Below, piece by piece: positions 8,906 through 17,667 of a stretch of DNA of 39,558 nt; positions within the stretch are counted from its first letter, which is position 1, and each line of letters opens with the position of its first letter. The notes beneath the pieces are model-generated. The model was not told where the DNA came from, ran no database searches, and worked only from the letters and a program-made list of their open reading frames with translations. A program made the position numbers and the translations under genes. Origin of the DNA: Streptomyces sp. Ru62 (GTDB taxonomy: Bacteria > Actinomycetota > Actinomycetes > Streptomycetales > Streptomycetaceae); NCBI RefSeq assembly GCF_002920615.1, contig NZ_PQSU01000056.1, positions 1 through 39,558 of the forward strand, read 5' to 3'.

Positions 8906-10591
8906 ATGAGCCAGCAGCACCCTGCCGCACCGGCCCGCCACTCCGCCGTCGCCACCGTCGCCGACCGCCGCGACTGGTGGCGGGACGCGGTCATCTACCA
9001 GGTCTATCCGCGCAGTTTCGCCGACAGCAACGGCGACGGCATGGGCGACCTGGAGGGCGTACGCTCCCGTCTGCCCTATCTGCGTGACCTCGGCGTCGAC
9101 GCCGTGTGGCTCAGCCCCTTCTACGCCTCCCCGCAGGCCGACGCCGGCTACGACGTCGCCGACTACCGCGCCGTGGACCCGATGTTCGGCTCGCTCCTGG
9201 ACGCCGACGCGCTCATCCGCGACGCCCACGAGCTGGGCCTGCGCATCATCGTGGACCTGGTCCCGAACCACTCCTCCGACCAGCACGAGTGGTTCAAGCG
9301 CGCCCTCGCCGAGGGCCCCGGCTCCCCGCTCCGCGACCGCTACCACTTCCGCCCCGGCAAGGGGAAGAACGGCGAACTGCCGCCCAACGACTGGGAGTCC
9401 ATCTTCGGCGGCCCGGCCTGGACCCGGGTGACCGAGCCGGACGGCACCCCCGGCGAGTGGTACCTGCACCTCTTCGCCCCCGAGCAGCCCGACTTCAACT
9501 GGAACCACCCCGCCGTCGGCGACGAGTTCCGCTCCATCCTCCGCTTCTGGCTGGACATGGGCGTGGACGGCTTCCGTATCGACGTCGCCCACGGCCTGGT
9601 CAAGGCCGACGGTCTGCCCGACCTCGGTGCCCACGACCAGCTCAAGCTGCTGGGCAACGATGTCATGCCGTTCTTCGACCAGGACGGCGTGCACGAGATC
9701 TACCGCCAGTGGCGAAGGATCCTCGACGAGTACGCGGGGGAGAAGATCTTCGTCGCCGAGGCATGGACCCCGACCGTCGAGCGCACCGCCCACTACGTCC
9801 GCCCCGACGAACTCCACCAGGCCTTCAACTTCCAGTACCTGAGCGCGGAGTGGGACGCGGAGGAACTGCGGGCGGTCATCGACCGCACGCTGGAGGCCAT
9901 GCGCCCGGTCGGCGCCCCCGCCACCTGGGTGCTGTCCAACCACGACGTCACCCGGCACGCCACCCGCTTCGCCAACCCGCCCGGCCTCGGCACCCAGATC
10001 CGCACCGCCGGGGACCGGGAGCTGGGCCTGCGCCGCGCCCGCGCCGCCACCCTCCTGATGCTCGCCCTGCCCGGGTCGGCGTACATCTACCAGGGCGAGG
10101 AACTGGGCCTCCCGGACGTCGTGGACCTGCCCGACGAGGTGCGCCAGGACCCGGCGTACTTCCGGGGCGCCGGCCAGGACGGCTTCCGCGACGGCTGCCG
10201 GGTCCCGATCCCCTGGACCCGCGAGGGCTCGTCCTACGGCTTCGGCAGCGGCGGGAGCTGGCTCCCGCAGCCCGCCGACTGGGCCGGGCTGAGCGTGGCG
10301 GCGCAGACCGGTGTCCCCGGCTCCACGCTGGAGCTGTACCGGGCCGCGCTGCGCGCGCGCCGCGCCCACCCGGACCTCGGCGCGGGGGAGGCGGTGGAGT
10401 GGCTGCGGGCGCCCGAGGGCGTCCTGGCCTTCCGGCGCGGGGAGTTCGTGTGCGTCGCGAACACCACGGGAGAGTCGGTGACGACCCCGTCGTACGGCCG
10501 TGTCCTGCTCACCAGCGGTGAGGTGACCGAGGCGGACGGCGAGACGAAGGTGCCCGCCGACACCACGGTCTGGTGGACGACGACGGACTGA
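8906..10591 (+). CDS. aglA: GH13 alpha-glucosidase, cytoplasmic, maltose-operon associated
   Basis: This is a hydrolase expected to release glucose from imported maltose and maltodextrins. The 561 residues lack a signal peptide and open, after a short tail, with DWWRDAVIYQVYPRSFADSNGDG, typical of oligo-1,6-/alpha-glucosidases. GH13 regions are DLVPNH (117-122), GFRIDVAHG (nucleophile Asp226), VAEAW (acid/base Glu285) and SNHD (Asp347). The ATG at 8906 with AAGGA upstream was chosen. A GTG at 8816 lies inside a hairpin arm, and an ATG at 8879 has a poorer site. It lies directly downstream of malG in the position of S. coelicolor aglA. Alpha-1,4 versus alpha-1,6 preference cannot be settled from sequence here. 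Confidence 0.9.
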   Translation: MSQQHPAAPARHSAVATVADRRDWWRDAVIYQVYPRSFADSNGDGMGDLEGVRSRLPYLRDLGVDAVWLSPFYASPQADAGYDVADYRAVDPMFGSLLDADALIRDAHELGLRIIVDLVPNHSSDQHEWFKRALAEGPGSPLRDRYHFRPGKGKNGELPPNDWESIFGGPAWTRVTEPDGTPGEWYLHLFAPEQPDFNWNHPAVGDEFRSILRFWLDMGVDGFRIDVAHGLVKADGLPDLGAHDQLKLLGNDVMPFFDQDGVHEIYRQWRRILDEYAGEKIFVAEAWTPTVERTAHYVRPDELHQAFNFQYLSAEWDAEELRAVIDRTLEAMRPVGAPATWVLSNHDVTRHATRFANPPGLGTQIRTAGDRELGLRRARAATLLMLALPGSAYIYQGEELGLPDVVDLPDEVRQDPAYFRGAGQDGFRDGCRVPIPWTREGSSYGFGSGGSWLPQPADWAGLSVAAQTGVPGSTLELYRAALRARRAHPDLGAGEAVEWLRAPEGVLAFRRGEFVCVANTTGESVTTPSYGRVLLTSGEVTEADGETKVPADTTVWWTTTD

Positions 10592-10602
10592 CAGCCGGAC
10601 GT

Positions 10603-10622
10603 GGGACCCGTCCTGGGGTCCC
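10603..10622 (+). terminator. Short hairpin after the alpha-glucosidase gene
   Basis: GGGACCC (10603-10609) pairs with GGGTCCC (10616-10622) around a 6-nt loop, beginning 11 nt after the stop codon. It is probably part of a tandem terminator with the hairpin at 10653-10679. Confidence 0.5.
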
Positions 10623-10633
10623 GTCTGAAAGTT

Positions 10634-10644
10634 CTTGCATCAAG
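10634..10644. promoter_or_regulatory. Putative MalR-type half-site pair before the amylase
   Basis: CTTGCATCAAG is an inverted pair (CTTG...CAAG) like CTTGCACAAG next to malR. It lies upstream of the terminator-like hairpin at 10653-10679 and may be an upstream operator of the amylase promoter. Confidence 0.45.
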
Positions 10645-10652
10645 TTCACAAC

Positions 10653-10682
10653 GGCCCGCTGCGCTTCGGCCAGCGGGCCTTT
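10653..10682 (+). terminator. Terminator-like hairpin between alpha-glucosidase and amylase
   Basis: A perfect 9-bp stem, GGCCCGCTG (10653-10661) with CAGCGGGCC (10671-10679), followed by TTT. This is the closest thing to an intrinsic terminator in the starch locus and would insulate the amylase promoter. Confidence 0.65.
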
Positions 10683-10697
10683 AACATCTGCGTCACC

Positions 10698-10725
10698 GCA
10701 AGCTTGCTGAAATATTTCAGCAAGC
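10698..10725. promoter_or_regulatory. 24-bp perfect palindrome, putative amylase operator
   Basis: Positions 10702-10725 are a perfect 24-bp palindrome with arms GCTTGCTGAAAT and its complement. It overlaps a second perfect palindrome GCAAGCTTGC (10698-10707). It is centred about 55 bp before the amylase start, in a locally AT-rich patch. The CTTGC...GCAAG ends match the malR-malE site, so MalR (Reg1 in S. lividans) is the likely binder. It could alternatively overlap the promoter. Confidence 0.75.
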
Positions 10726-10768
10726 GCCTTCAGCGGTCCATCTGCCTTCAACGTCGAAGGAACCCCAC

Positions 10769-12145
10769 ATGGCACGCAGGACCCTCCCCACGGCGGTCGC
10801 CCTCACGGCCGCCGCTCTGGTTGGCATGACCCCGACGGCCGCCGAGGCCTCCCCGCCCGGCACCAAGGACGTCACCGCCGTCCTCTTCGAGTGGAACTAC
10901 GCCTCGGTGGCCAAGGAGTGCACCACCACCCTCGGCCCCGCCGGCTACGGATACGTCCAGGTCTCCCCGCCCGCCGAGCACATACAGGGGGCGCAGTGGT
11001 GGACGTCGTACCAGCCCGTGTCGTACAAGATCGCGGGCCGCCTCGGCGACCGCACGGCCTTCCGGAACATGGTGAACACCTGTCACGCGGCCGGGGTGAA
11101 GGTCGTCGCCGACACCGTGATCAACCACATGTCGGCGGGCAGCGGCACCGGCACCGGCGGCTCGTCGTACACGAAGTACGACTACCCGGGCCTGTACTCG
11201 GTCTACGACTTCGACGACTGCACCTCCCAGGTGTCGAACTACTCCGACCGCTGGAACGTGCAGCACTGCGAACTCGTCGGCCTCGCCGACCTGGACACCG
11301 GCGAGGAGTACGTCCGCAAGACCATCGCCGGCTACCTGAACGACCTCCTCACCCTCGGCGTCGACGGCTTCCGGATCGACGCCGCCAAGCACATACCGGC
11401 AGGTGACCTGGCGAACATCAAGAGCCGCCTGACCAACCCGTCCGCCTACTGGAAGCAGGAGGTCATCTACGGCGCGGGTGAGGCCGTCCAGCCCTCCGAG
11501 TACACCGGCAACGGAGACGTCCAGGAGTTCCGCTACGCCTACGACCTCAAGCGCGTCTTCACCAGCGAGAAGCTCGCCTACCTGAACAACTACGGCGAGG
11601 GCTGGGGCTATCTGAACAGCTCGGTCGCGGGCGTCTTCGTCGACAACCACGACACCGAGCGCAACGGCAGCACGCTGAACTACAAGAGCGGCGCCAACTA
11701 CACCCTGGCCAACGTCTTCATGCTCGCGTGGCCGTACGGCGCCCCGGACGTCAACTCCGGCTACGAGTGGTCGGACGCCGACGCCGGTCCGCCCAACGGC
11801 GGCCAGATGAACGCCTGCTGGCAGGACGGCTGGAAGTGCCAGCACGCCTGGCCGGAGATCAAGTCCATGGTGGCCTTCCGCAACGCGACCCGCGGCCAGG
11901 CGGTCACCAACTGGTGGGACAACGGCAACAACGCGATCGCGTTCGGCCGGGGGAGCAAGGGCTACGTGGCGATCAACCACGAGTCCTCGTCCCTGACCCG
12001 CACCTACCAGACGTCCCTCCCGGCCGGGACGTACTGCAACGTCCAGAACAACACCCCGGTGACCGTGAACTCCAGCGGACAGTTCACCGCCACCCTCGGC
12101 TCGAACACGGCCCTGGCGCTCTACGCCGGCAAGTCGAGCTGCTAG
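10769..12145 (+). CDS. Secreted alpha-amylase (GH13)
   Basis: This is an extracellular endo-amylase that starts starch degradation. The 458 residues begin with a Sec signal peptide (cleavage probably after TAAEA, residue 27). GH13 residues are Asp204 in GFRIDAAKH, Glu238 in IYGAGEAV and Asp295 in FVDNHDTER. A C-terminal Greek-key domain C ends in ...YAGKSSC. It resembles Streptomyces alpha-amylases, but at 458 residues it stops where others of about 560-570 residues carry a CBM20 starch-binding domain, so that module is absent. Paired cysteines (DDCTSQ...QHCEL; NACWQDGWKCQHAW; terminal Cys) fit a secreted protein. The ATG at 10769 has GAAGGA upstream. It is flanked by hairpins and preceded by the palindrome. 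Confidence 0.95.
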   Translation: MARRTLPTAVALTAAALVGMTPTAAEASPPGTKDVTAVLFEWNYASVAKECTTTLGPAGYGYVQVSPPAEHIQGAQWWTSYQPVSYKIAGRLGDRTAFRNMVNTCHAAGVKVVADTVINHMSAGSGTGTGGSSYTKYDYPGLYSVYDFDDCTSQVSNYSDRWNVQHCELVGLADLDTGEEYVRKTIAGYLNDLLTLGVDGFRIDAAKHIPAGDLANIKSRLTNPSAYWKQEVIYGAGEAVQPSEYTGNGDVQEFRYAYDLKRVFTSEKLAYLNNYGEGWGYLNSSVAGVFVDNHDTERNGSTLNYKSGANYTLANVFMLAWPYGAPDVNSGYEWSDADAGPPNGGQMNACWQDGWKCQHAWPEIKSMVAFRNATRGQAVTNWWDNGNNAIAFGRGSKGYVAINHESSSLTRTYQTSLPAGTYCNVQNNTPVTVNSSGQFTATLGSNTALALYAGKSSC

Positions 12146-12160
12146 CACCAGCCTGACGGA

Positions 12161-12190
12161 GCGTGAAACCTCTTACGGGAGGTTTCACGC
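12161..12190 (+). terminator. Stem-loop after the amylase gene
   Basis: A perfect 12-bp stem, GCGTGAAACCTC (12161-12172) with GAGGTTTCACGC (12179-12190), and loop TTACGG. It lies 16 nt after the amylase stop. There is no U-tract, as is common in Streptomyces terminators. Confidence 0.75.
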
Positions 12191-12192
12191 CC

Positions 12193-12202
12193 CTTGCTGC
12201 AA
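12193..12202. promoter_or_regulatory. Putative MalR-type site before the pullulanase gene
   Basis: CTTGCTGCAA carries the CTTGCTG half-site seen in the amylase palindrome with an overlapping inverted GCAA. It lies 34 bp before the GTG start. This is the weakest of the putative MalR sites and is assigned by similarity only. Confidence 0.45.
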
Positions 12203-12235
12203 ACCACCAGCCGCCCTCGCAAGGAGTCATCCCCT

Positions 12236-15200
12236 GTGATACCGAGATGGCCGGCGCCCCGCAGGCGCCGCACCCCGCACCGCGGACGGGCCGCGGCCGT
12301 CACCGCCGTCGCCCTCGCCGCCGCGCTGCTCCAGCCACTGGCCGCCCACGCGGCCACCCCGCCCGCGCCCCCCTCGGACGCGAAGCTCGCCGCCGTACCC
12401 GCCCGGCACGACGACACCCGCGAGCAGTTCTACTTCGTCATGCCGGACCGCTTCGCCAACGGGGACACCTCCAACGACAAGGGCGGACTGACCGGCTCCC
12501 GCCTGTCCACCGGGTACGACCCCACCGACAAGGGCTTCTACCAGGGCGGCGACCTCAAGGGCCTGACCAAGCGGCTCGACTACATCAAGGGCCTCGGCAC
12601 CACGGCCATCTGGCTGGCGCCGATCTTCAAGAACCGTCCGGTGCAGGGAACCGGCAGCAACGCCTCGGCCGGCTACCACGGTTACTGGATCACCGACTTC
12701 ACCCAGGTCGACCCGCACTTCGGCACCAACGACGACCTCAAGTCCCTCATCTCCAAGGCCCACGCCAAGGGAATGAAGGTCTTCTTCGACGTCATCACCA
12801 ACCACACCGCAGACGTCGTGGACTACGACGAGAAGTCCTACGACTACCTGTCCAAGGGCGCCTTCCCCTACCTGACGAAGGACGGCAGGCCCTTCGACGA
12901 CGCCGACTACGCCGACGGCAGCCGGAAGTTCCCGGCCGTCTCCGGCGCCTCCTTCCCGTACACCCCGAAGGCCACGAGCGGGAGCAAGGTCCCGGCCTGG
13001 CTCAACGACCCGACGATGTACCACAACCGGGGCGACTCGACGTACGCCGGCGAGTCCACCACCTACGGCGACTTCTCCGGCCTGGACGACCTGTGGACCG
13101 AGCGTCCCGAGGTCGTCCGCGGCATGGAGAAGATCTACGAGCGGTGGGTGCGGGACTTCGCCGTCGACGGCTTCCGGATCGACACCGTCAAGCACGTGGA
13201 CATGGAGTTCTGGACCCAGTGGGCCACCGCGCTGGACCGCTACGCGGCCGAGCGCGGGCGGAAGAACTTCTTCATGTTCGGCGAGGTCTACTCCGCCGAC
13301 ACCGCCGTCACCTCCCCGTACGTCACCCAGGGCCGCCTGGACGCCACCCTCGACTTCCCCTTCCAGGACGCGGCCCGCGCCTACGCCTCCCAGGGCGGCA
13401 GCGCGCGCAGGCTCGCGAGCGTCTTCGGTGACGACTACAGGTACACGACGGACAAGGCCAACGCCTACGAGCAGGTCACCTTCCTCGGCAACCACGACAT
13501 GGGCCGCATCGGGTACTTCCTGAAGCAGGACAACCCGAAGGCCACCGACGCCGAGATCCTGAAGAAGGACAGGCTCGCCAACGAGCTGATGTTCCTCAGC
13601 CGGGGCAACCCGGTCGTCTACTACGGCGACGAGCAGGGCTTCACCGGCTCCGGCGGCGACAAGGACGCCCGCCAGACCATGTTCGCCTCCAAGGTCGCCG
13701 ACTACCTGGACGACGACGAGATCGGCACCGACCGCACCCACGCGAGCGCCGCCTACGACACCAAGGCCCCGCTGTACCGGCAGATCGCCGCGCTCGCGAA
13801 ACTGCGCAAGGCCGATCCGGCCCTGACCGACGGAGTGCAGACCGAGCGGTACGCGGCCGACGGGCCCGGTGTCTACGCCTTCACGCGCACCGACGCCCGG
13901 ACGGGCCAGGAGTACGTCGTCGCCTTCAACAACGCCGACTCCGAGAAGACGGCGACGTTCGCGACCGGATCCGCGGACATGTCGTACCGGGGCGTCTACG
14001 GCGCCACCGACACCGTGCGGACGGACGGCGACAGGAAGCTCACCGTCACCGTCCCGGCCGGTTCCGCCGTCGTCTACAAGGCCGCCGGCACCCTCGCCGA
14101 GCCCGCCACCGAGCCGGGTATCGCCCTGACCGCCCCGGCCGCCGGAGCCACCGGGACGGCCGTCCTGAAGGCCGACGTCGACGGCGGACAGCTCAACCGG
14201 GTCGTCTTCGCCGCCCAGGTCGGAAACGGCACGTGGAAGACCCTCGGCTCCGCCGACCACGCCCCCTACCAGGTCACTCAGACGCTCGGCAAGGACGTGC
14301 CCGCCGGCACCGCCCTGCGCTACAAGGCCGTCGTCATCGACTCGGCCGGGCGCACCGCGAGCGCCACGGCGAGCAGCACCACCGGGACCCCGCCCGCGCC
14401 CGAGGTCCCCACGGCCTCCTCCCGGGACTACGTGATCGTCCACTACCAGCGCACGGACGGGGACTACGCCGACTGGGGCCTGTACGCCTGGGGCGACCTC
14501 GCCGACGGCGAGGCCACGAACTGGCCGGCCAGCCACCCCTTCATCGGCCGGGACGCCTACGGCGCCTTCGCCTACGTCAAGCTCAAGCCCGGCGCCTCCG
14601 ACGTCGGCTTCCTGGTCATCGACAAGGACGGCGACAAGGACGTCTCGGCCGACCGGTCCATCGACGTCACCAGGACGGGCGAGGTCTGGATCGAACAGGG
14701 CAAGGCCGAGGTACGGACCGAACGGCCCGGCTATCCCGCCCAGGACAAGACGAAGGCCGTCCTGCACTATCACCGCGCCGACGGCAACTACGACGGCTGG
14801 GGCCTGCACGTCTGGACGGGTGCCGCGCACCCCACCGACTGGTCGGACCCGCTGGAGCCGGTGAAGACTGATGCCTATGGCGCGGTCTTCGAGGTGCCGC
14901 TCACCGAGGGTGCCACCAGCCTCAGCTACATCATCCACAAGGGCGACGAGAAGGACCTCCCGGCCGACCAGTCCCTGGACCTCAAGGGCAGCGGCAACGA
15001 GGTCTGGCTGGTGAACGGCCAGGAGCAGTACCTGCTGCCCCAGCCGGCCGGCAGTGCCGCCGCGCTGGACCCGACCACGTCCAAGGCGGTCTGGATCGAC
15101 CGGGACACCCTCGCCTGGAACGGCGTCGACGGCGCCGCCTCCACCCAGCTGCTGTACTCCCGCGACGGCTCGATCACCGTCGAGGACGGGACGCTGACCA

Positions 15201-17635
15201 GTGACGACGAACGCTGGATCCGGCTGGAGAAGACCGCGCTGACGGACGCGCAGAAGGCGAGGTTCCCGCATCTGAAGGACTACACCGCCTGGTCCGTCGA
15301 CCCGCGTGACCGGGACCGGGTCCGTGCGGCGGTCAAGGGCCAGCTCGTGGCCTCTCAGCGCGCCGCCAACGGTGCCGTGCTGGCCGCGACCGGCGTGCAG
15401 ATCGCCGGTGTGCTGGACGACCTCTACCCCGGTGCGACGAAGGCGAAGCTCGGCCCGGTCTTCCACGACGGCCGGCCCACGCTGTCCGTGTGGGCGCCGA
15501 CGGCCCAGTCCGTGCGCCTCGACCTGGACGGCAAGGCCGTGCCGATGCACCGGGACGACACCACCGGGGTCTGGTCCGTCACCGGCCCCGCGTCCTGGAA
15601 GGGCAAGCCCTACCGGTACGTCGTCAAGGTGTGGGCGCCCAGCGTCCGCAAGCTGGTCACCAACAAGGTCACCGACCCGTACTCGGTCGCGCTCACCGCG
15701 AACTCCGGGCGCAGCCTCGTCGTGGACCTGAACGACCCGTCCCTCGCCCCGGCCGGCTGGACGTCCCTGCGCAAGCCGAAGGCCGTACCGCTGAAGGACG
15801 CGCAGATCCAGGAGCTGCACATCCGGGACTTTTCCGTCGAGGACCGCACCGCGAAGCACCCGGGCACCTACCTGGCCTTCACCGACAAGGACAGCGACGG
15901 CTCCAGGCACCTGCGGGCGCTGGCCCGTGCCGGGACGTCGTACGTCCACCTGCTGCCCGCGTTCGACATCGCCACCATCCCCGAGCGGAAGGCCGACCAG
16001 GCGCGGCCGGACTGCGACCTGGCCTCCTACCCGGCCGACTCCGACAAGCAGCAGGAGTGCGTGGCGAGGACCGCCGCGAAGGACGCCTACAACTGGGGTT
16101 ACGACCCGTACCACTACACGGTCCCCGAGGGTTCGTACGCCACCGACCCGGACGGCACGGCCCGTACCGTCCAGTTCCGCCAGATGGTCCAGTCGCTGAA
16201 CCGGGACGGGCTGCGGGTCGTCATGGACGTCGTCTACAACCACACCGCGGCCAGCGGGCAGGCGGACACCAGCGTCCTGGACCGGATCGTGCCCGGCTAC
16301 TACCAGCGGCTCCTCGCCGACGGCTCGGTGGCCAACAGCACCTGCTGCGCCAACACCGCGCCGGAGAACGCGATGATGGGCAAGCTGGTGGTGGACTCCA
16401 TCGTCACCTGGGCGAAGCAGTACAAGGTCGACGGGTTCCGCTTCGACCTCATGGGCCACCACCCGAAGGCCAACATCCTGGCCGTCAGGAAGGCCCTGGA
16501 CGCACTGACCGTCGAGAAGGACGGCATCGACGGCAAGAAGATCATCCTGTACGGGGAGGGCTGGAACTTCGGCGAGGTCGCGAACGACGCCCGGTTCGTG
16601 CAGGCCACGCAGGCCAACATGGCCGGCACCGGCATCGCCACCTTCTCCGACCGCGCCCGCGACGCGGTGCGCGGCGGCGGCCCCTTCGACGAGGACCCCG
16701 GCGTCCAGGGCTTCGCGTCCGGGCTCTACACCGACCCCAACTCCTCCACGGCCAACGGCACCGAGGAGGAGCAGAAGGCACGCCTGCTGCACTACCAGGA
16801 CCTGATCAAGGTCGGTCTGACCGGCAACCTGGCCGGGTACCGGTTCACCGGCACCGACGGCAAGGAGGTGACCGGCGCCGGGGTCGACTACAACGGCGCG
16901 CCCGCCGGGTACGCACACGCGCCCGGTGACGCCCTCGCCTATGTGGACGCCCACGACAACGAGTCCCTGTTCGACGCGCTGACCTACAAGCTGCCGAAGG
17001 ACACCTCCGCGTCCGACCGGGCCCGGATGCAGGTCCTCGCGATGGCCACGGCCGCCCTCTCCCAGGGACCCGCGCTCTCCCAGGCCGGCACCGACCTGCT
17101 GCGCTCGAAGTCCCTGGACCGCAACTCCTTCGACAGCGGGGACTGGTTCAACGCCATCCACTGGAACTGCGCCGACGGCAACGGCTTCGGGCGCGGGCTG
17201 CCCCCGGCGGCCGACAACCAGTCCAAGTGGGAGTACGCCAAGCCGCTGCTGAGCACGGTCGAGGTCGGCTGCGAGCAGATCACCGGCGCCTCGGCCGCCT
17301 ACCGGGACCTGCTCAGGATCCGTACGACCGAGAAGGCGTTCTCCCTCGGGACGGCCGCGCGGGTGCAGGAAGAGCTGTCGTTCCCGCTGTCCGGGAAGGA
17401 CGAGACGCCGGGCGTGATCACCATGCGCCTCGGTGACCTGGTGGTCGTCTTCAACGCCACCCCGCAGCGGCAGGAGCAGAAGATCGCCGCCCTCGCCGGG
17501 ACGCCGTACCGGCTGCACCCGGTGCAGGCGGCGGGCGCCGACGAGGTGGTGCGGACCGCCGCCTACGCGGCCGGCTCGGGCACGTTCAGCGTGCCCGCGC
17601 GGACCGTCGCGGTGTTCACCCGCGCGGGGAACTAG
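12236..17635 (+). CDS. Secreted bifunctional alpha-amylase/pullulanase, two GH13 modules
   Basis: This 1799-residue secreted enzyme should cut both alpha-1,4 and alpha-1,6 bonds of starch and pullulan. After an Arg-rich signal peptide (to about residue 40, AAHA/AT), GH13 module 1 has FDVITNH (Asp185), GFRIDTVKH (Asp316), FGEVY (Glu350) and LGNHD (Asp421). A beta-sandwich linker follows (about 620-720), then two tandem CBM41/PUD-like repeats (from Tyr732 and Lys840, both with HY-R-DG-Y--WGL). After an N2/CBM48 region comes the pullulanase module, with the signature YNWGYDP (1285-1291), MDVVYNH (Asp1331), GFRFDLMGHH (Asp1404), YGEGW (Glu1441) and VDAHDN (Asp1574). Both active sites look intact. 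The GTG at 12236 has AAGGAG 9 nt upstream. S. coelicolor has a protein of this kind at the equivalent place. Confidence 0.94.
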   Translation: MIPRWPAPRRRRTPHRGRAAAVTAVALAAALLQPLAAHAATPPAPPSDAKLAAVPARHDDTREQFYFVMPDRFANGDTSNDKGGLTGSRLSTGYDPTDKGFYQGGDLKGLTKRLDYIKGLGTTAIWLAPIFKNRPVQGTGSNASAGYHGYWITDFTQVDPHFGTNDDLKSLISKAHAKGMKVFFDVITNHTADVVDYDEKSYDYLSKGAFPYLTKDGRPFDDADYADGSRKFPAVSGASFPYTPKATSGSKVPAWLNDPTMYHNRGDSTYAGESTTYGDFSGLDDLWTERPEVVRGMEKIYERWVRDFAVDGFRIDTVKHVDMEFWTQWATALDRYAAERGRKNFFMFGEVYSADTAVTSPYVTQGRLDATLDFPFQDAARAYASQGGSARRLASVFGDDYRYTTDKANAYEQVTFLGNHDMGRIGYFLKQDNPKATDAEILKKDRLANELMFLSRGNPVVYYGDEQGFTGSGGDKDARQTMFASKVADYLDDDEIGTDRTHASAAYDTKAPLYRQIAALAKLRKADPALTDGVQTERYAADGPGVYAFTRTDARTGQEYVVAFNNADSEKTATFATGSADMSYRGVYGATDTVRTDGDRKLTVTVPAGSAVVYKAAGTLAEPATEPGIALTAPAAGATGTAVLKADVDGGQLNRVVFAAQVGNGTWKTLGSADHAPYQVTQTLGKDVPAGTALRYKAVVIDSAGRTASATASSTTGTPPAPEVPTASSRDYVIVHYQRTDGDYADWGLYAWGDLADGEATNWPASHPFIGRDAYGAFAYVKLKPGASDVGFLVIDKDGDKDVSADRSIDVTRTGEVWIEQGKAEVRTERPGYPAQDKTKAVLHYHRADGNYDGWGLHVWTGAAHPTDWSDPLEPVKTDAYGAVFEVPLTEGATSLSYIIHKGDEKDLPADQSLDLKGSGNEVWLVNGQEQYLLPQPAGSAAALDPTTSKAVWIDRDTLAWNGVDGAASTQLLYSRDGSITVEDGTLTSDDERWIRLEKTALTDAQKARFPHLKDYTAWSVDPRDRDRVRAAVKGQLVASQRAANGAVLAATGVQIAGVLDDLYPGATKAKLGPVFHDGRPTLSVWAPTAQSVRLDLDGKAVPMHRDDTTGVWSVTGPASWKGKPYRYVVKVWAPSVRKLVTNKVTDPYSVALTANSGRSLVVDLNDPSLAPAGWTSLRKPKAVPLKDAQIQELHIRDFSVEDRTAKHPGTYLAFTDKDSDGSRHLRALARAGTSYVHLLPAFDIATIPERKADQARPDCDLASYPADSDKQQECVARTAAKDAYNWGYDPYHYTVPEGSYATDPDGTARTVQFRQMVQSLNRDGLRVVMDVVYNHTAASGQADTSVLDRIVPGYYQRLLADGSVANSTCCANTAPENAMMGKLVVDSIVTWAKQYKVDGFRFDLMGHHPKANILAVRKALDALTVEKDGIDGKKIILYGEGWNFGEVANDARFVQATQANMAGTGIATFSDRARDAVRGGGPFDEDPGVQGFASGLYTDPNSSTANGTEEEQKARLLHYQDLIKVGLTGNLAGYRFTGTDGKEVTGAGVDYNGAPAGYAHAPGDALAYVDAHDNESLFDALTYKLPKDTSASDRARMQVLAMATAALSQGPALSQAGTDLLRSKSLDRNSFDSGDWFNAIHWNCADGNGFGRGLPPAADNQSKWEYAKPLLSTVEVGCEQITGASAAYRDLLRIRTTEKAFSLGTAARVQEELSFPLSGKDETPGVITMRLGDLVVVFNATPQRQEQKIAALAGTPYRLHPVQAAGADEVVRTAAYAAGSGTFSVPARTVAVFTRAGN

Positions 17636-17667
17636 GGTGAGGCCGTTGCCCTAGAACAGGAGTGCGC

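Noticed and set aside
12526..12536. TTGTCGGTG (reverse strand), a possible further PafBC-type motif, also seen in malE and at about 15890
   Set aside because: These are Thr-Asp-Lys codons inside genes, on the non-promoter side, without a -10 element at the right spacing.
12227..17518. 1763-residue open frame antisense to the pullulanase gene
   Set aside because: It mirrors the codon structure of the real gene (Val/Gly/Arg-rich low-complexity translation) and has no ribosome binding site or domain. It is a G+C artefact.
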